DNA of 64,000 nucleotides from Sediminicola sp035798135 (GTDB lineage Bacteria > Bacteroidota > Bacteroidia > Flavobacteriales > Flavobacteriaceae): assembly GCA_035798135.1 (NCBI GenBank), contig JAPFBR010000005.1:1-64000 (forward strand), read 5' to 3'. A program made the translations under genes and the position numbers. The notes under the pieces are model-generated. The model was not told the DNA's origin. It worked only from the letters and a program-made list of their open reading frames with translations, and ran no database searches. Position 1 is the first letter of the stretch. The number at the start of each line of letters is the position of its first letter. Shown here one piece after another: positions 1 through 9,428 of this stretch.

Positions 1-3000
1 ACTTTTAATGTAACGGGACTGACGCCGAACACTGCCTATGCCTTCACGGTAAGGGCGATCGATGCGGTTCCCAACGAATCAGCTAACAGCAATACTGCTA
101 ACGTGACAACGTCTGCTGCCCCCACTGTGGCCTTTTCCACAGCCAGTTCTTCCGGTTCGGAGAGCAGTGGCGCGAACATCCCTACTTTGATAGTGAATGG
201 AACGGTGGTGAACACGACCACAGTTACCTTGTCAACTGGAGGTTCAGCAACTGGCGGTGGGGTAGACTATACCTTATCAAGCACGACTATTAACATACCC
301 CCTGGGGTTTATTCCAATGGTGTTATCAATCTTGGACTTTCTATAATTGGAGATGTGACTGTGGAGAACGATGAGACGGTGGTACTGACCCTAGTGAGTT
401 CTACAGGCGATGCCAGTCTTGTGGCGCCACTTTCTACTACATATACTATTTTAAATGACGATAATTATATAGCCACCATTTCTGCATCTGATGCTACAGC
501 TACAGAAGCCGGACCTACAACTGGTACTTTTCAGGTAAGCCTCAATACAACCAATGCGAGTGGAGGGCCCATAGTTGTGAATTACGCCGTTAGTGGAAGT
601 GCTATTTCCGGGACAGATTATACTTCACTGTCGGGGACCGTTTCCATAGCAAACGGTTCACAGACCAATACCATTACGGTGACACCAATAGACGATGCTT
701 TAGTTGAAGGAAGTGAATCGGTTACGTTGACTATAATTGCAGGATCTGGATACGCCATTGGTGGATCTTCTAATGCCACGGTAAATATTGCAGATAATGA
801 CACGGCAAGTATTTCCATAAATTCAGCTACCGTCACGGTAAATGAAGGCGCTGGCTCTGTCTCCTTTATTGTTACTCTTACAGGTACGGTCCCTGATGGA
901 TTTACGGTCGACTATGCGACCACTGCCCAAACTGCAACTGCTGGATCAGACTATACCACTACCAATGGAACTTTAAATTTTACGGGAACCAGTGGACAAA
1001 CACAAATTATTTCAGTTCCCATATTGGACGATATTTTTGTTGAAACTAGTGAGACCTTCATTGTAACTTTGAGTAATGTGAACAGTTCTGGGATAGTCAA
1101 TATTACAAATGCCACAGGTACCGCAAGTATTGTTGATAACGATTCAGCCAACATAACTATTGGGGATATAGTGGTAAACGAAAATGGCGGTCCTGCAATT
1201 TTTACGGTGACCCTAACTGGGAATGCTATAGGAAGTTTTTCCGTCAACTATGCCACTGCAAATGGGACTGCCCTGGCGGGCCAGGATTATACGGCCACAA
1301 GTGGGTCCCTTAATTTTACGGGTACCAGTGGGGAAAGTAGAACTATTTCGGTACCTATAATCAATGATGGGGCGGTAGAGCAAAATGAAGATTTTACGGT
1401 CACCTTGAGCAATGTGAGCAATGTATTGGTAGTATTGGGGGATGCAACTGGAATCGGGACTATTATAGATGATGAAGTCTGTCCGGCCGGAGATACGGCC
1501 CCAGAATTGGACCCTACAGTGGATACTGTCTTCTGTGATACGATAAGCCAAGACCTGAACAATTATATAAATACTATTCCTAGCGGAATTTCGCTTATAT
1601 GGAGCCGGGTATCGGATCCCTATAATGTTGCTGGTCGACTTACCAATTCAGTGGTGACTGTTGCCGCAACTTATTTTGGATTCTTTTACGATGCGGCAAA
1701 CGATTGCTACAGTCCAGCTGCACGGTTGGAACTGGAGCTCAATTTTTCACCCGATATCTCGGTCGTGGACCCGGAACCGATTTGTGAAGGGGGCATTGTG
1801 GACCTGGATGTGACTGTAAGTGAGGAGGCGACCATCAGGTGGTACGATTCCGAGACCAGTACCATCATTTTGGCAGAAGGGACCACCTTTATGGCCAATG
1901 TGAGCAGTACAACCGTTTTTTATGTGGAAGCCACGGCCAACGACTGTACTTCTGCCAGGGTACCGGTAACTGTTACGGTAAATGACCAACCCAATCCGGG
2001 TACGGCCACCGATATAGGTTCCTGTAGCGTAGCCGATGGTGGTCCGACAACGTTGGATCTGGATGATACCCTTACGGGTGCAGAAGCCGGAACATGGGCC
2101 ATTACCACCGACCCTTCGGGAGGTACCTTGGTGATTGGAGCGGATAACACGGTCGACTTTGAAGGCTTGACCGATGGAGATTATGTATTTACCTATACCA
2201 CCACAGGGGCACAAGCACCCTGTACCAATCAATCAGTATCAGTTACTGTAAGTGTTATTTCGTGTTTGGTAGATTCAGATAACGATGGGCTGTTGGACGG
2301 GGATGAAATTGTTCTGAACACTGATCCCAATAATCCGGATACGGATGGGGATGGTATCAATGACGGGGTGGAAGTAGGCGATGATCTCAATAGCCCCTTG
2401 GACGAGGATGGGGACGGAATCATAGATGCCTTGGATTCAAATATTTTGGATGCCGATAACGATGGGGTGGTGGACCAATTGGATCCTGCCAATACCGACC
2501 CATGTATTCCCAATATATCTGCAGCATGTGTTACAGACCTTGAGCTGACCAAAACTGTGGACAATCCAAATCCCACAGTAGGGCGGCAAATAACTTTTAC
2601 TATTACGTTAACGAACTTAAGCCTGATCACGGTAACGGATGTCGTCATCAACGAACTTATAGACGCCTCTCTGGGCTTTCAATATGTGTCGCACGTGGCC
2701 GCCAACGGCATCTATGATGAAGTGGCCGGTAGGTGGGAACTAATGTCCATTGCCCCTGAAGAGGTCAGCACGTTAGCAATTACAGTAACGGTACCACAAG
2801 AAGGCACCTATCAGAATATAGCTTTCCTGTTGAGCTCTTCCCCAACAGATGGTAATTCGGCCAACAATGTAGGAACGGCCACGGTGTTGGTCGCCCCTCG
2901 TTCCAGTGATGAACCGGGCTTTATCTTTAACCAGTTTTCGCCCAATGGGGACGGAGTAAACGATATATTGATCATTAACAATATTCAGGATTCGCAATAT

Positions 3001-3183
3001 CAAAACAATACCCTTGAAATATTTGACCGTTATGGCAACCAAGTTTTTGGAGTGGCTGGATACGACAATACATGGACAGGCGAGGGCAATAACGGGGAAT
3101 TGCCAAAAGGGACCTATTTTTATGTACTGGACTTAGGTGATGGTTCCGAGGTAAGAAAAGGATGGATCCAAATCATAAGATAA
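1..3183 (+). CDS. Giant Calx-beta adhesin with T9SS type B sorting domain (5' end outside window)
   Basis: The reading frame is open from base 1, so this is the C-terminal part (about 1060 residues) of a larger cell-surface protein. In order one sees the end of a fibronectin type III domain (1-110), four Calx-beta-like repeats (about 118-465, 466-807, 808-1146 and 1147-1479) ending in Asp/Asn-rich strands, a Cys-containing Ig-like region (1480-2262), thrombospondin type 3 calcium repeats of the DxDxDGxxD kind (2263-2520), a DUF11 domain (2530-2895), and a CHU_C/gliding-motility domain with the signature FSPNGDGVND and a closing KGWIQIIR. That last domain is the T9SS type B export signal. The protein should be calcium-stabilised, exported through T9SS and displayed on the surface, probably for adhesion or gliding. 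The ligand is unknown. The next gene begins within 10-30 bases, suggesting cotranscription. Confidence 0.9.
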   Translation, partial: TFNVTGLTPNTAYAFTVRAIDAVPNESANSNTANVTTSAAPTVAFSTASSSGSESSGANIPTLIVNGTVVNTTTVTLSTGGSATGGGVDYTLSSTTINIPPGVYSNGVINLGLSIIGDVTVENDETVVLTLVSSTGDASLVAPLSTTYTILNDDNYIATISASDATATEAGPTTGTFQVSLNTTNASGGPIVVNYAVSGSAISGTDYTSLSGTVSIANGSQTNTITVTPIDDALVEGSESVTLTIIAGSGYAIGGSSNATVNIADNDTASISINSATVTVNEGAGSVSFIVTLTGTVPDGFTVDYATTAQTATAGSDYTTTNGTLNFTGTSGQTQIISVPILDDIFVETSETFIVTLSNVNSSGIVNITNATGTASIVDNDSANITIGDIVVNENGGPAIFTVTLTGNAIGSFSVNYATANGTALAGQDYTATSGSLNFTGTSGESRTISVPIINDGAVEQNEDFTVTLSNVSNVLVVLGDATGIGTIIDDEVCPAGDTAPELDPTVDTVFCDTISQDLNNYINTIPSGISLIWSRVSDPYNVAGRLTNSVVTVAATYFGFFYDAANDCYSPAARLELELNFSPDISVVDPEPICEGGIVDLDVTVSEEATIRWYDSETSTIILAEGTTFMANVSSTTVFYVEATANDCTSARVPVTVTVNDQPNPGTATDIGSCSVADGGPTTLDLDDTLTGAEAGTWAITTDPSGGTLVIGADNTVDFEGLTDGDYVFTYTTTGAQAPCTNQSVSVTVSVISCLVDSDNDGLLDGDEIVLNTDPNNPDTDGDGINDGVEVGDDLNSPLDEDGDGIIDALDSNILDADNDGVVDQLDPANTDPCIPNISAACVTDLELTKTVDNPNPTVGRQITFTITLTNLSLITVTDVVINELIDASLGFQYVSHVAANGIYDEVAGRWELMSIAPEEVSTLAITVTVPQEGTYQNIAFLLSSSPTDGNSANNVGTATVLVAPRSSDEPGFIFNQFSPNGDGVNDILIINNIQDSQYQNNTLEIFDRYGNQVFGVAGYDNTWTGEGNNGELPKGTYFYVLDLGDGSEVRKGWIQIIR

Positions 3184-3191
3184 ATAGGAAT

Positions 3192-4178
3192 ATGGTTTAC
3201 AGCACACTCAAAATGGGGAACAAAAATATTTTATTTTTTTGCATACTATCTTTATTGGCAACCTTTACGGTTGTTGGACAAAAAGAACCACAGTACACCC
3301 AATACATGTACAATATAGGTAGTTTTAACCCTGCCTATGTGGGTACGGTCGAAAATACCGAAATTGCTGGCTTGTACAGGGCACAATGGATAGATATTGA
3401 AGGCGCGCCCCGAACTATGCGTTTTGGAGTGAACATCCCTTTGGCCAATGAAAAAACCGGAATTGGATTTAATGTAATAAATGACCAGTTGGGACCATCT
3501 ACACAAACCTTTGTGGATGTGGCATATTCCTACCAGGTTCAATTTTCAGATGATACCAAGTTATCCTTTGGATTGGATGCAGGGGGTTCTTTTTTGAACG
3601 TGGATTTTTCCAAGGGCACTTTTGAAGATCCCAATGAGCCCTTATTGAATGAATCTACCATTAGTAAATTCTATCCCACCATTGGGGCAGGAGCTTTTTT
3701 ATATGCCGAAAATTGGTATACCGGAATATCGGTCCCCAATTTTTTGACCAATGGCATATATAATGAGGAAGTGAAAACGGTGGTGGATGATAAGTTGCAA
3801 TTCAATTTTATAGGCGGATATGTTTTTGACTTTTCGGAAGGACTAAAATTCAAACCGGCATTTTTGCTGAACTATGTAAATGGGTTGCCCCTTAATATCA
3901 ATGTTTCCTCTAACTTCCTGATTAATGATGTCTTTACTGTAGGAGCCTCTTATAGAGTTGATAATGCCGTGAGTGGTCTGGCCGGATTTCAAGTGTCGAG
4001 TGGCACATTCATTGGATATTCCTATGACTACAATACCAACGGTTTGGGACAATACAATAGCGGTTCCCATGAGATCATATTAAAGTTTTATTTAGGTAAG
4101 GGCGATGGTAACAAAAAGGATAAAAATAATAAAGCCAAGGGCAAAACAAAACAAATTGACACCCCAAGATTCTTTTAA
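3192..4178 (+). CDS. PorP/SprF family type IX secretion outer-membrane protein
   Basis: Outer-membrane beta-barrel of the PorP/SprF family, about 328 residues from this start. The N-terminus is a signal peptide (hydrophobic ILFFCILSLLATFTVVG then Q), followed by the family hallmark QYTQYMYN and NPAYVGT, alternating amphipathic strands, and a Lys-rich tail ending DTPRFF. PorP/SprF-like proteins are known from Flavobacterium and Porphyromonas work to be partners for secretion or anchoring of T9SS cargo, and type B cargo usually has a dedicated SprF-like gene next door. Its place right after the adhesin fits that role (inference). Three in-frame ATGs are possible: 3162 overlaps the adhesin and is unlikely, 3192 follows its stop by 8 bases, and 3213 lies directly before the signal peptide. 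I chose 3192, but 3213 is equally credible. Confidence 0.9.
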   Translation: MVYSTLKMGNKNILFFCILSLLATFTVVGQKEPQYTQYMYNIGSFNPAYVGTVENTEIAGLYRAQWIDIEGAPRTMRFGVNIPLANEKTGIGFNVINDQLGPSTQTFVDVAYSYQVQFSDDTKLSFGLDAGGSFLNVDFSKGTFEDPNEPLLNESTISKFYPTIGAGAFLYAENWYTGISVPNFLTNGIYNEEVKTVVDDKLQFNFIGGYVFDFSEGLKFKPAFLLNYVNGLPLNINVSSNFLINDVFTVGASYRVDNAVSGLAGFQVSSGTFIGYSYDYNTNGLGQYNSGSHEIILKFYLGKGDGNKKDKNNKAKGKTKQIDTPRFF

Positions 4179-4191
4179 AAAGTAACAAAAC

Positions 4192-6114
4192 ATGAAATTA
4201 AGAGCACTTATAGTTTTCTTATTATTGGCAGTAATAACAACGGCACAAGATAAAAAATCAAAGGGAGATGATTTATTTTTTGGGTATGCCTATAACGCAG
4301 CTATAAAACAGTATCAAATAGAGATGCGTAAAAATAAGCTGGACACGCAACAATATTTAAACCTGGCGGATGCATATTTTAAGACTGGAAATTATAAGAG
4401 ATCGGGAGAAATTTACATGGATATATTTAAAAAAGATAGCACCATGTCCAATTCTTATTTCAATAAAATGCTCCAGTCCATGTCTAAAATTGAGGGCAAG
4501 GTTAGAGTGAGTACTTTTTTGGAGGCAAGGAAAAAATCCTTTCCCAAGGAAATACTGGAAAATTATGATTTCAATAGCGAACTTTTAACTGCACAATCTG
4601 AAAGTAATATAGATTTACTCAACCTTAAGACCAATAGTGCGCAGGCCGATTTTTCACCTACATTTTATGATGATCGATTGCTATTTACAAGTGCAAGAAA
4701 TGAAAATATAAAGGAACAGTACGCTCCTTCTGGGGAGTCCTATATGGATATCATGATCGGTAGGATAGAACAGAATGGTGATGTTTTGGTTTCTAATTCC
4801 TTTGACAAAATTCCGGAAACTATCTTCCATGAGGCCACACCTTACTATTCCAAGGAATTAAAAAGCATATTTTATATCCTTTCCAATGCCGATGGGGATG
4901 AACTTTCTTTTGATAATAATGGAAAGAATGCCCTAGCTATGGGTATGGTAGATCAAAATGGGGCTTTTAAATTTTTATTGAGGGATTTGAGTAAATCATT
5001 TTACTATCCGTTTTTTGAATTTACTACCGGAAAACTATTTTTTGCAGCAGATTTCCCTGAAGGATATGGAGGCACGGATATCTATTATGTGTATACCAAT
5101 AACGGACAGATTATGTCCTCCCCAATTAATCTGGGACCGAGGATCAATACGGCAGGCAATGAAATAGCTCCCTATATCTTTGACAACAGCCTATATTTTT
5201 CTTCTGACATTTTTTATGGAATGGGTGGGATGGATATTTACAAGACAAACATTAAGTCTGATGATGATTTCAGTATTCCGGTTAATCTGGGAAGTGGCAT
5301 CAATTCTACTTCCGACGATTTTGGTTTGATCATCAGGAAAAATGGAATCGATGGGCTGTTAGGCTATTACGCATCCAATCGTGCGGGTGGTATGGGAAAT
5401 GATGATATCTATACGTTTAGCACAAAACAACCTCTTGGGCTGAAGACTTTTGCGGTAAAAGGCATGGTTGTGAACCTTGCAACCAAACAAGGGATCGATA
5501 AGGCACATATACGTTTGTTGGATAAGGATGGGGCTTTAATTAAAGAATTGTATACCAATCAAGATGGGGAATATTATGTAGAGGTGCCCTTCCAAAATGT
5601 AATTACGGTAGAAGCGTCCATGGATAGACACTCTACTTATTTGGAGACCTATCAGGGTGAGGAATTGGAGAAATTACAACTAAGTGAGTTCAATATTGGC
5701 GTGAAGTCTTTGGAGGATGTTGTTGAAGAGAAAGAAAACCAAACAGTTTTAAAACTGAAAAAGTTTTATTTTGGGAAGGGCAGAAGTGAAATAACCCCTG
5801 ATGTTAAGATGGAACTGGACAAAGTGGTAGATGCAGTGAAAAAGTTTCCCAAGCTTCAATTGCGCATAGAAACACATACCGATAGTAGGGGAAGTAACAA
5901 TTATAATTTAAAATTATCCCAAGATCGTTCAGAAGCCATCAAGAAGTATTTACTCCAAAACGGAGTGGCCAATGATAATATCTTGTTTGCCGTTGGGTAT
6001 GGAGAGGAAAAAATCACCAATAATTGCGCCAATGGGGTGTTCTGTTTGGATATGTTGCATCAACAAAATGAAAGATCGTTGATTGTTGTCTTGAACTACA
6101 AGACTATATTCTAG
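4192..6114 (+). CDS. OmpA-family protein with TPR, beta-propeller and CRD domains (PorE-like)
   Basis: A 640-residue exported protein with a signal peptide at residues 1-18 and no lipobox Cys. Visible modules are TPR-like helices (about 30-100), PD40/WD40-like propeller blades (about 145-410) with repeats such as DFSPTFYDDRLLFTS, a carboxypeptidase-regulatory-like beta-sandwich (about 420-485), and a C-terminal OmpA peptidoglycan-binding domain (about 520-640) with THTDSRGSNNYNLKLSQDRS. This domain order is that of PorE, the P. gingivalis T9SS component that ties the outer-membrane part of the machine to peptidoglycan, but PorE is a lipoprotein and this protein is not. With the adhesin and PorP/SprF it forms the common Bacteroidota adhesin-PorP-OmpA cassette. 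It may anchor the secreted adhesin rather than serve the core machine (inference). Confidence 0.88.
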   Translation: MKLRALIVFLLLAVITTAQDKKSKGDDLFFGYAYNAAIKQYQIEMRKNKLDTQQYLNLADAYFKTGNYKRSGEIYMDIFKKDSTMSNSYFNKMLQSMSKIEGKVRVSTFLEARKKSFPKEILENYDFNSELLTAQSESNIDLLNLKTNSAQADFSPTFYDDRLLFTSARNENIKEQYAPSGESYMDIMIGRIEQNGDVLVSNSFDKIPETIFHEATPYYSKELKSIFYILSNADGDELSFDNNGKNALAMGMVDQNGAFKFLLRDLSKSFYYPFFEFTTGKLFFAADFPEGYGGTDIYYVYTNNGQIMSSPINLGPRINTAGNEIAPYIFDNSLYFSSDIFYGMGGMDIYKTNIKSDDDFSIPVNLGSGINSTSDDFGLIIRKNGIDGLLGYYASNRAGGMGNDDIYTFSTKQPLGLKTFAVKGMVVNLATKQGIDKAHIRLLDKDGALIKELYTNQDGEYYVEVPFQNVITVEASMDRHSTYLETYQGEELEKLQLSEFNIGVKSLEDVVEEKENQTVLKLKKFYFGKGRSEITPDVKMELDKVVDAVKKFPKLQLRIETHTDSRGSNNYNLKLSQDRSEAIKKYLLQNGVANDNILFAVGYGEEKITNNCANGVFCLDMLHQQNERSLIVVLNYKTIF

Positions 6115-6120
6115 GTCTAA

Positions 6121-6312
6121 TTATTTGGCAAGATTACAGGTTTCGCAATCTTTCACCTTCCCGTCATATGTTTCGCGATATTTGTGCAGGGTCCGCACTG
6201 GAATGCCCATAATTGCTTTTTTGATATAGGTCACTTTGGTATAAAAGTTTCCCATTTTTTGAGTATACCTTCTTTCTTTTCTTGTCTTTCTAATGATGCT
6301 TATCAATCTCAT
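6121..6312 (-). CDS. Small basic protein of unknown function with CxxC
   Basis: A 63-residue ORF with an ATG start, ending 6 bases from the stop of the convergent OmpA gene. It is strongly basic at the N-terminus (RKTRKERRYTQK) and ends in a cysteine pair, DCETCNLAK. Between them lies a regular stretch containing HKYRETYDGKVKDC. I do not recognise a named family. I keep it because the intergenic space is otherwise unexplained, the composition looks coding, and it does not shadow a gene on the other strand. The CxxC near the C-terminus could bind a metal or be redox-active, but two cysteines alone do not show it. Confidence 0.55.
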   Translation of the reverse strand: MRLISIIRKTRKERRYTQKMGNFYTKVTYIKKAIMGIPVRTLHKYRETYDGKVKDCETCNLAK

Positions 6313-6415
6313 ACTGTCACACTTTAGGTTGTAAAGGTCCTAAATTGAAGGGACAATGGCAAGTTTCTACTGTTAAGTCTTTTGTAAACAATAGATTTTA
6401 TGTTACATTTCTATG

Positions 6416-7663
6416 TTAAAAAAAGATCATCCAGCAGTAATAGATTGCAAAAAAGCTAAGGAAAAGAATGCCCAAATAAGTCAGTATTCTTAGGCCCTTT
6501 TTGGGTTGCGCCGATACCGGCACATCTTCACTCATTACATTCTTTAGGTTCATATAACCAATAATGGGCGCTAGGACAAAAGAAACAAAAGTGGCCAAGG
6601 CCACCAATTTCCCCATATTGGCACCAAAAAAAGTGATAACCAGAAAGTTCACTATGGCCAGGAGAATGATTGCCACTGAAAATTGTAGTTTATTCGGTTT
6701 CGATTTGGGGGATAGTAGGCCAATAATATCCAAACTCACCCTTGCCAAGGCGTCATGTGCAGTCATACATGTGCTGAACATGGTCGCAAAAGCTGCTGTG
6801 GCTATAAAGGCATATGTCCATTCTCCCATATGAGTGGTGAACATTTGGATCAGTTGATCAGAAAAAGCAACTGCATTGCCGCTAATTACAGTATTGGTAC
6901 CATACAAGGTCATCCAACCGAGGATCATAAAGAAAATAGCTAAAAGTCCAGTCAGGAGATATCCTACATTAAATTCCTGTAATGCTTCCCGTAAGGATAA
7001 TTTGGTATTGGTGATTTTGAATTTTTCTATGGTCCAAAGACTTATCCAACTAGAGGCTTCAACGGCCGTTGGCATCCAACCCACAAGACCTATTAAGAAC
7101 AATATGCCAACCTCGTTAAAAATGGGCATAGGCACAAAATTATCTGAGGTGGCTACATTGCCTTTAAATACAACTAAAGCAGTAGTGACAATTAGGGCTA
7201 TAAAAAGAATGGAAACCACAAATTTTAAGGAAGTCTCCAGGAACTTGTACTTGCCAACTATGAGAAGGGCGCTTATAAAGGCGAACAGTCCAAGGGAAAC
7301 CCAGCTTACCGAGGCATCAGGAATCCGAAAAAGATTGATGAATAGGCCCGAGGTAACCACATATAGGGTGGCCAAAATGGTAAAAGTAGAAATTAGGGTG
7401 ATAAAGGCATAGAACCATAGGTAGCCCTTTCCTCTATTGAGATAGCCTTCAATCAATGTTTTATTGGTCACGTTGGTGTATCGGACCCCAAATTCAAAAA
7501 AAGGATATTTGAGCACATTGGCCAGGATGATTGGGATAACCATGAGCCAGCCATACTGGGCACCGGCTTTGGTGGATAGCACTAAGTGTGAGGTACCTAT
7601 GGCCATACTGGCAAATAAGAGACCGGGGCCTAGGTTTTTAAGGAGAATCTTTAGTTTGGACAT
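6416..7663 (-). CDS. Nramp-related membrane transporter lacking canonical metal-site motifs
   Basis: A 415-residue polytopic membrane protein with about 11 hydrophobic segments. The N-terminal GPGLLFASMAIGTSHLV (residues 12-28) aligns with the first helix of Nramp divalent-metal transporters, but the canonical DPGN metal-binding motif is absent. The sixth-helix MPHN signature appears as MPTAVE (197-202), keeping Met and Pro but not His-Asn. The fold therefore looks Nramp-like while the substrate is uncertain. It could move another divalent cation, or something else. It is a single gene between a small ORF and a SanA-like gene, all on the minus strand but with gaps of 80-100 bases. Confidence 0.8.
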   Translation of the reverse strand: MSKLKILLKNLGPGLLFASMAIGTSHLVLSTKAGAQYGWLMVIPIILANVLKYPFFEFGVRYTNVTNKTLIEGYLNRGKGYLWFYAFITLISTFTILATLYVVTSGLFINLFRIPDASVSWVSLGLFAFISALLIVGKYKFLETSLKFVVSILFIALIVTTALVVFKGNVATSDNFVPMPIFNEVGILFLIGLVGWMPTAVEASSWISLWTIEKFKITNTKLSLREALQEFNVGYLLTGLLAIFFMILGWMTLYGTNTVISGNAVAFSDQLIQMFTTHMGEWTYAFIATAAFATMFSTCMTAHDALARVSLDIIGLLSPKSKPNKLQFSVAIILLAIVNFLVITFFGANMGKLVALATFVSFVLAPIIGYMNLKNVMSEDVPVSAQPKKGLRILTYLGILFLSFFAIYYCWMIFF

Positions 7664-7742
7664 TATTGGTGTGGTTGGCTAATGGGGCCTAATGTACTAT
7701 TTTTAAAAGATTTGTATTACAAAAAACCTTGGGAAGAATCGA

Positions 7743-8378
7743 TTATTTGATCTCGATTTTCTTTCCGTAGAATTTTGGTTGGGTGTTAAAGGTAAGGTCG
7801 ATGTATACTTTTACCCGTGCAAAATATTCTCTGAGTCGGACTTTAAACCCATCGCTCCCAGTGATGTCCTTGGCATTAAATCCGATGGCATGAAGGCCTT
7901 TTCTTTCGGCCAAAAAAATAGCCCGTTCATTGTGGAACTTTTGGGAAATTACGGTGACGCTGTCCAAGCCAAAGACATATTTTGCCCTTACCATGGAATC
8001 CAGGGTTCTGAACCCAGCATAGTCCAAGAAAATTTTATCTTCTGGGATTCCGGCCTTCATCAGATCTTTTTTAATGGTGTAGGGTTCATTGTAATAAAGG
8101 GTTGCATTATCTCCACTTACCAATATGAATTCAATTCTTCCTGCATTGTAGAGACTAACGGTAGCTGAAATGCGATTGTGATAATAGGGATTGGGTTGTC
8201 CGGAGATAAGTCTCTTAGAAGTGCCCAATACCAGGCCTACCTTGTTTTTGGGAATGTTGTTTAAGCTATTAAATGTTTTCCCTTTGGTTAAGAGTTGAAT
8301 TGAAAAAGTACTGATGAAAATCACCAGGATAATGGCGGTTGCTAATAGTAGAAAAATACGGACAATTCTTTTTTTCAT
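7743..8378 (-). CDS. SanA/YdcF-like DUF218 membrane protein
   Basis: A 211-residue protein with one N-terminal transmembrane helix (about 5-27) and a DUF218 domain facing the periplasm. Family landmarks are VGLVLGTSKR, the SGDN turn followed by YNEPYTIKKDLMKAGIP, LDYAGFRTLDSMVRAK, and VISQKFHNERAIFLAERKGL. The best-known relative is SanA of enterobacteria, which supports the vancomycin barrier at high temperature; the molecular activity of the family is not settled. The length matches SanA (about 220-240 residues). The ATG at 8378 directly precedes the membrane helix. It is probably monocistronic. Confidence 0.87.
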   Translation of the reverse strand: MKKRIVRIFLLLATAIILVIFISTFSIQLLTKGKTFNSLNNIPKNKVGLVLGTSKRLISGQPNPYYHNRISATVSLYNAGRIEFILVSGDNATLYYNEPYTIKKDLMKAGIPEDKIFLDYAGFRTLDSMVRAKYVFGLDSVTVISQKFHNERAIFLAERKGLHAIGFNAKDITGSDGFKVRLREYFARVKVYIDLTFNTQPKFYGKKIEIK

Positions 8379-8517
8379 TCTTGATCAATTCCAATTTAAA
8401 GGTAATGAAAGCAACTATATCTTTTTTGAATGAAAGAGCAGTAGGGCAGAAATAATCGTTCCATTAAGAATACTATGATAGTAAATATTGGATTGGGGAA
8501 TATTATTGGATGGTATT

Positions 8518-8550
8518 AAAAAAACCCCAACCGGTTATGGTCAGGGTTTA
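8518..8550 (-). terminator. Probable terminator of the first CHRD-like lipoprotein gene
   Basis: On the minus strand, outer arms AAACCC/GGGTTT and an inner ACC/GGT pair surround a short loop just past the stop of the 8572-9018 gene. The outer bases supply a short T-run. The stem is interrupted by a mismatch, so this is weaker than the terminator of the paralogue. Confidence 0.5.
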
Positions 8551-8571
8551 GTATGCTAGTATTGTTTGCTA

Positions 8572-9018
8572 TTATTTGGCGTTAATTCCAATGTTTCCTT
8601 GGGCTATAACCAGTTCTAAATGCTCTTCGTTCTGGTGTATTTTAAGATGCCCATCAAAATTGATCAATTGTTCGTAGGTTATGGGCGTACCATTATCCAA
8701 TTTGGAAACTACGGTAATACTTTCTTCGCAATCACACTCAATAGGTGCTAAAGTAAGTGCAACTGTACCTCCTTCTGCTAGACTCTTCGTATAAATATAG
8801 GCAGGATGAATATCTTTTGAGGAATTGTTGATCTGCAAAATAACTTCAGTTCTACCGTCTTCATATTTAACAAAGGAGACATTCCCTGAAATATTTGAAT
8901 TCGAAACTGGACTTAATGCAAATACATTTTTGGCCAGGATTACTTCTGTGGCACTGTCCTTAGTGCAACTTGTAATAATTAGGGCTAGTACGATTAATAA
9001 ATAGTAATGTTTTTTCAT
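8572..9018 (-). CDS. CHRD-like domain lipoprotein (paralogue 1)
   Basis: A 148-residue predicted lipoprotein. Its signal peptide ends in the lipobox ITSC with Cys18, followed by TKDSATEV. The mature part resembles the CHRD domain found in many flavobacterial exported proteins: an N-terminal VFALSPVSNSNISGNVSF, a central HPAYIYTKSLAEGGTVALTL in place of the usual HxHxxxxxxGG, and a closing hydrophobic strand then AQGNIG. It is clearly paralogous to the gene at 9429-9878. CHRD domains have an immunoglobulin-like fold and poorly known binding roles, so I assign no function. It should sit in the outer or inner membrane facing the periplasm or surface. Confidence 0.82.
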   Translation of the reverse strand: MKKHYYLLIVLALIITSCTKDSATEVILAKNVFALSPVSNSNISGNVSFVKYEDGRTEVILQINNSSKDIHPAYIYTKSLAEGGTVALTLAPIECDCEESITVVSKLDNGTPITYEQLINFDGHLKIHQNEEHLELVIAQGNIGINAK

Positions 9019-9364
9019 GTTCGAGGGCTTTAAGTTAATTCTCAGGGCTAAAATTAGCTCATTTCCACACTATTTAATGTAAACTACTTTCAAATGTATA
9101 AATAATCGATGTACTACGCAATTTCGTAAGTGATTTCAACAAAGGAATAAAGGGTGTTGTATATTTTCTATTATTGATTTTAATTTCATTGTGCATATGA
9201 GTCATAAATGGTTAGTGATAGGGGCAATAGGTTTAAAGTTTTAGTTATGGCTAAGATTTTTTTCTAATGCTGTTTATCGAAAATATTCCTCTGTTTTGAA
9301 ATTTTAACTTCTTAAAGTCACTTTTCTGATAAGGTTTATTTTGAAGTAGAATGAAATGATGGAA
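9019..9364. other. Non-coding spacer between the two lipoprotein paralogues
   Basis: About 350 AT-rich bases with no ORF above about 15 codons. It must hold the promoter of the 9018 gene on the minus strand. I found no convincing structured RNA or repeat. Confidence 0.5.
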
Positions 9365-9402
9365 TAAAAAAACCCTGGCCATTATTGGTCAGGGTTTTTT
9401 AA
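9365..9402 (-). terminator. Intrinsic terminator of the second CHRD-like lipoprotein gene
   Basis: An almost perfect hairpin with arms AAAAAACCCTGGCC and GGTCAGGGTTTTTT around ATTATT. The minus-strand transcript ends in a U-run. It lies about 27 bases past the stop at 9429. The A/T-flanked stem could also work in the other direction. Confidence 0.85.
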
Positions 9403-9428
9403 ACATGAGTTTTAGTAATCTTGATAGG

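Noticed and set aside
1213..2651. Long minus-strand ORFs opposite the adhesin
   Set aside because: They are shadows of a strongly supported coding frame with repeated domains on the plus strand, with no recognisable domains of their own.
3162..3191. Start of the PorP/SprF protein at 3162
   Set aside because: It would overlap the last codons of the adhesin and put a polar stretch (MDPNHKINRN) before the signal peptide.
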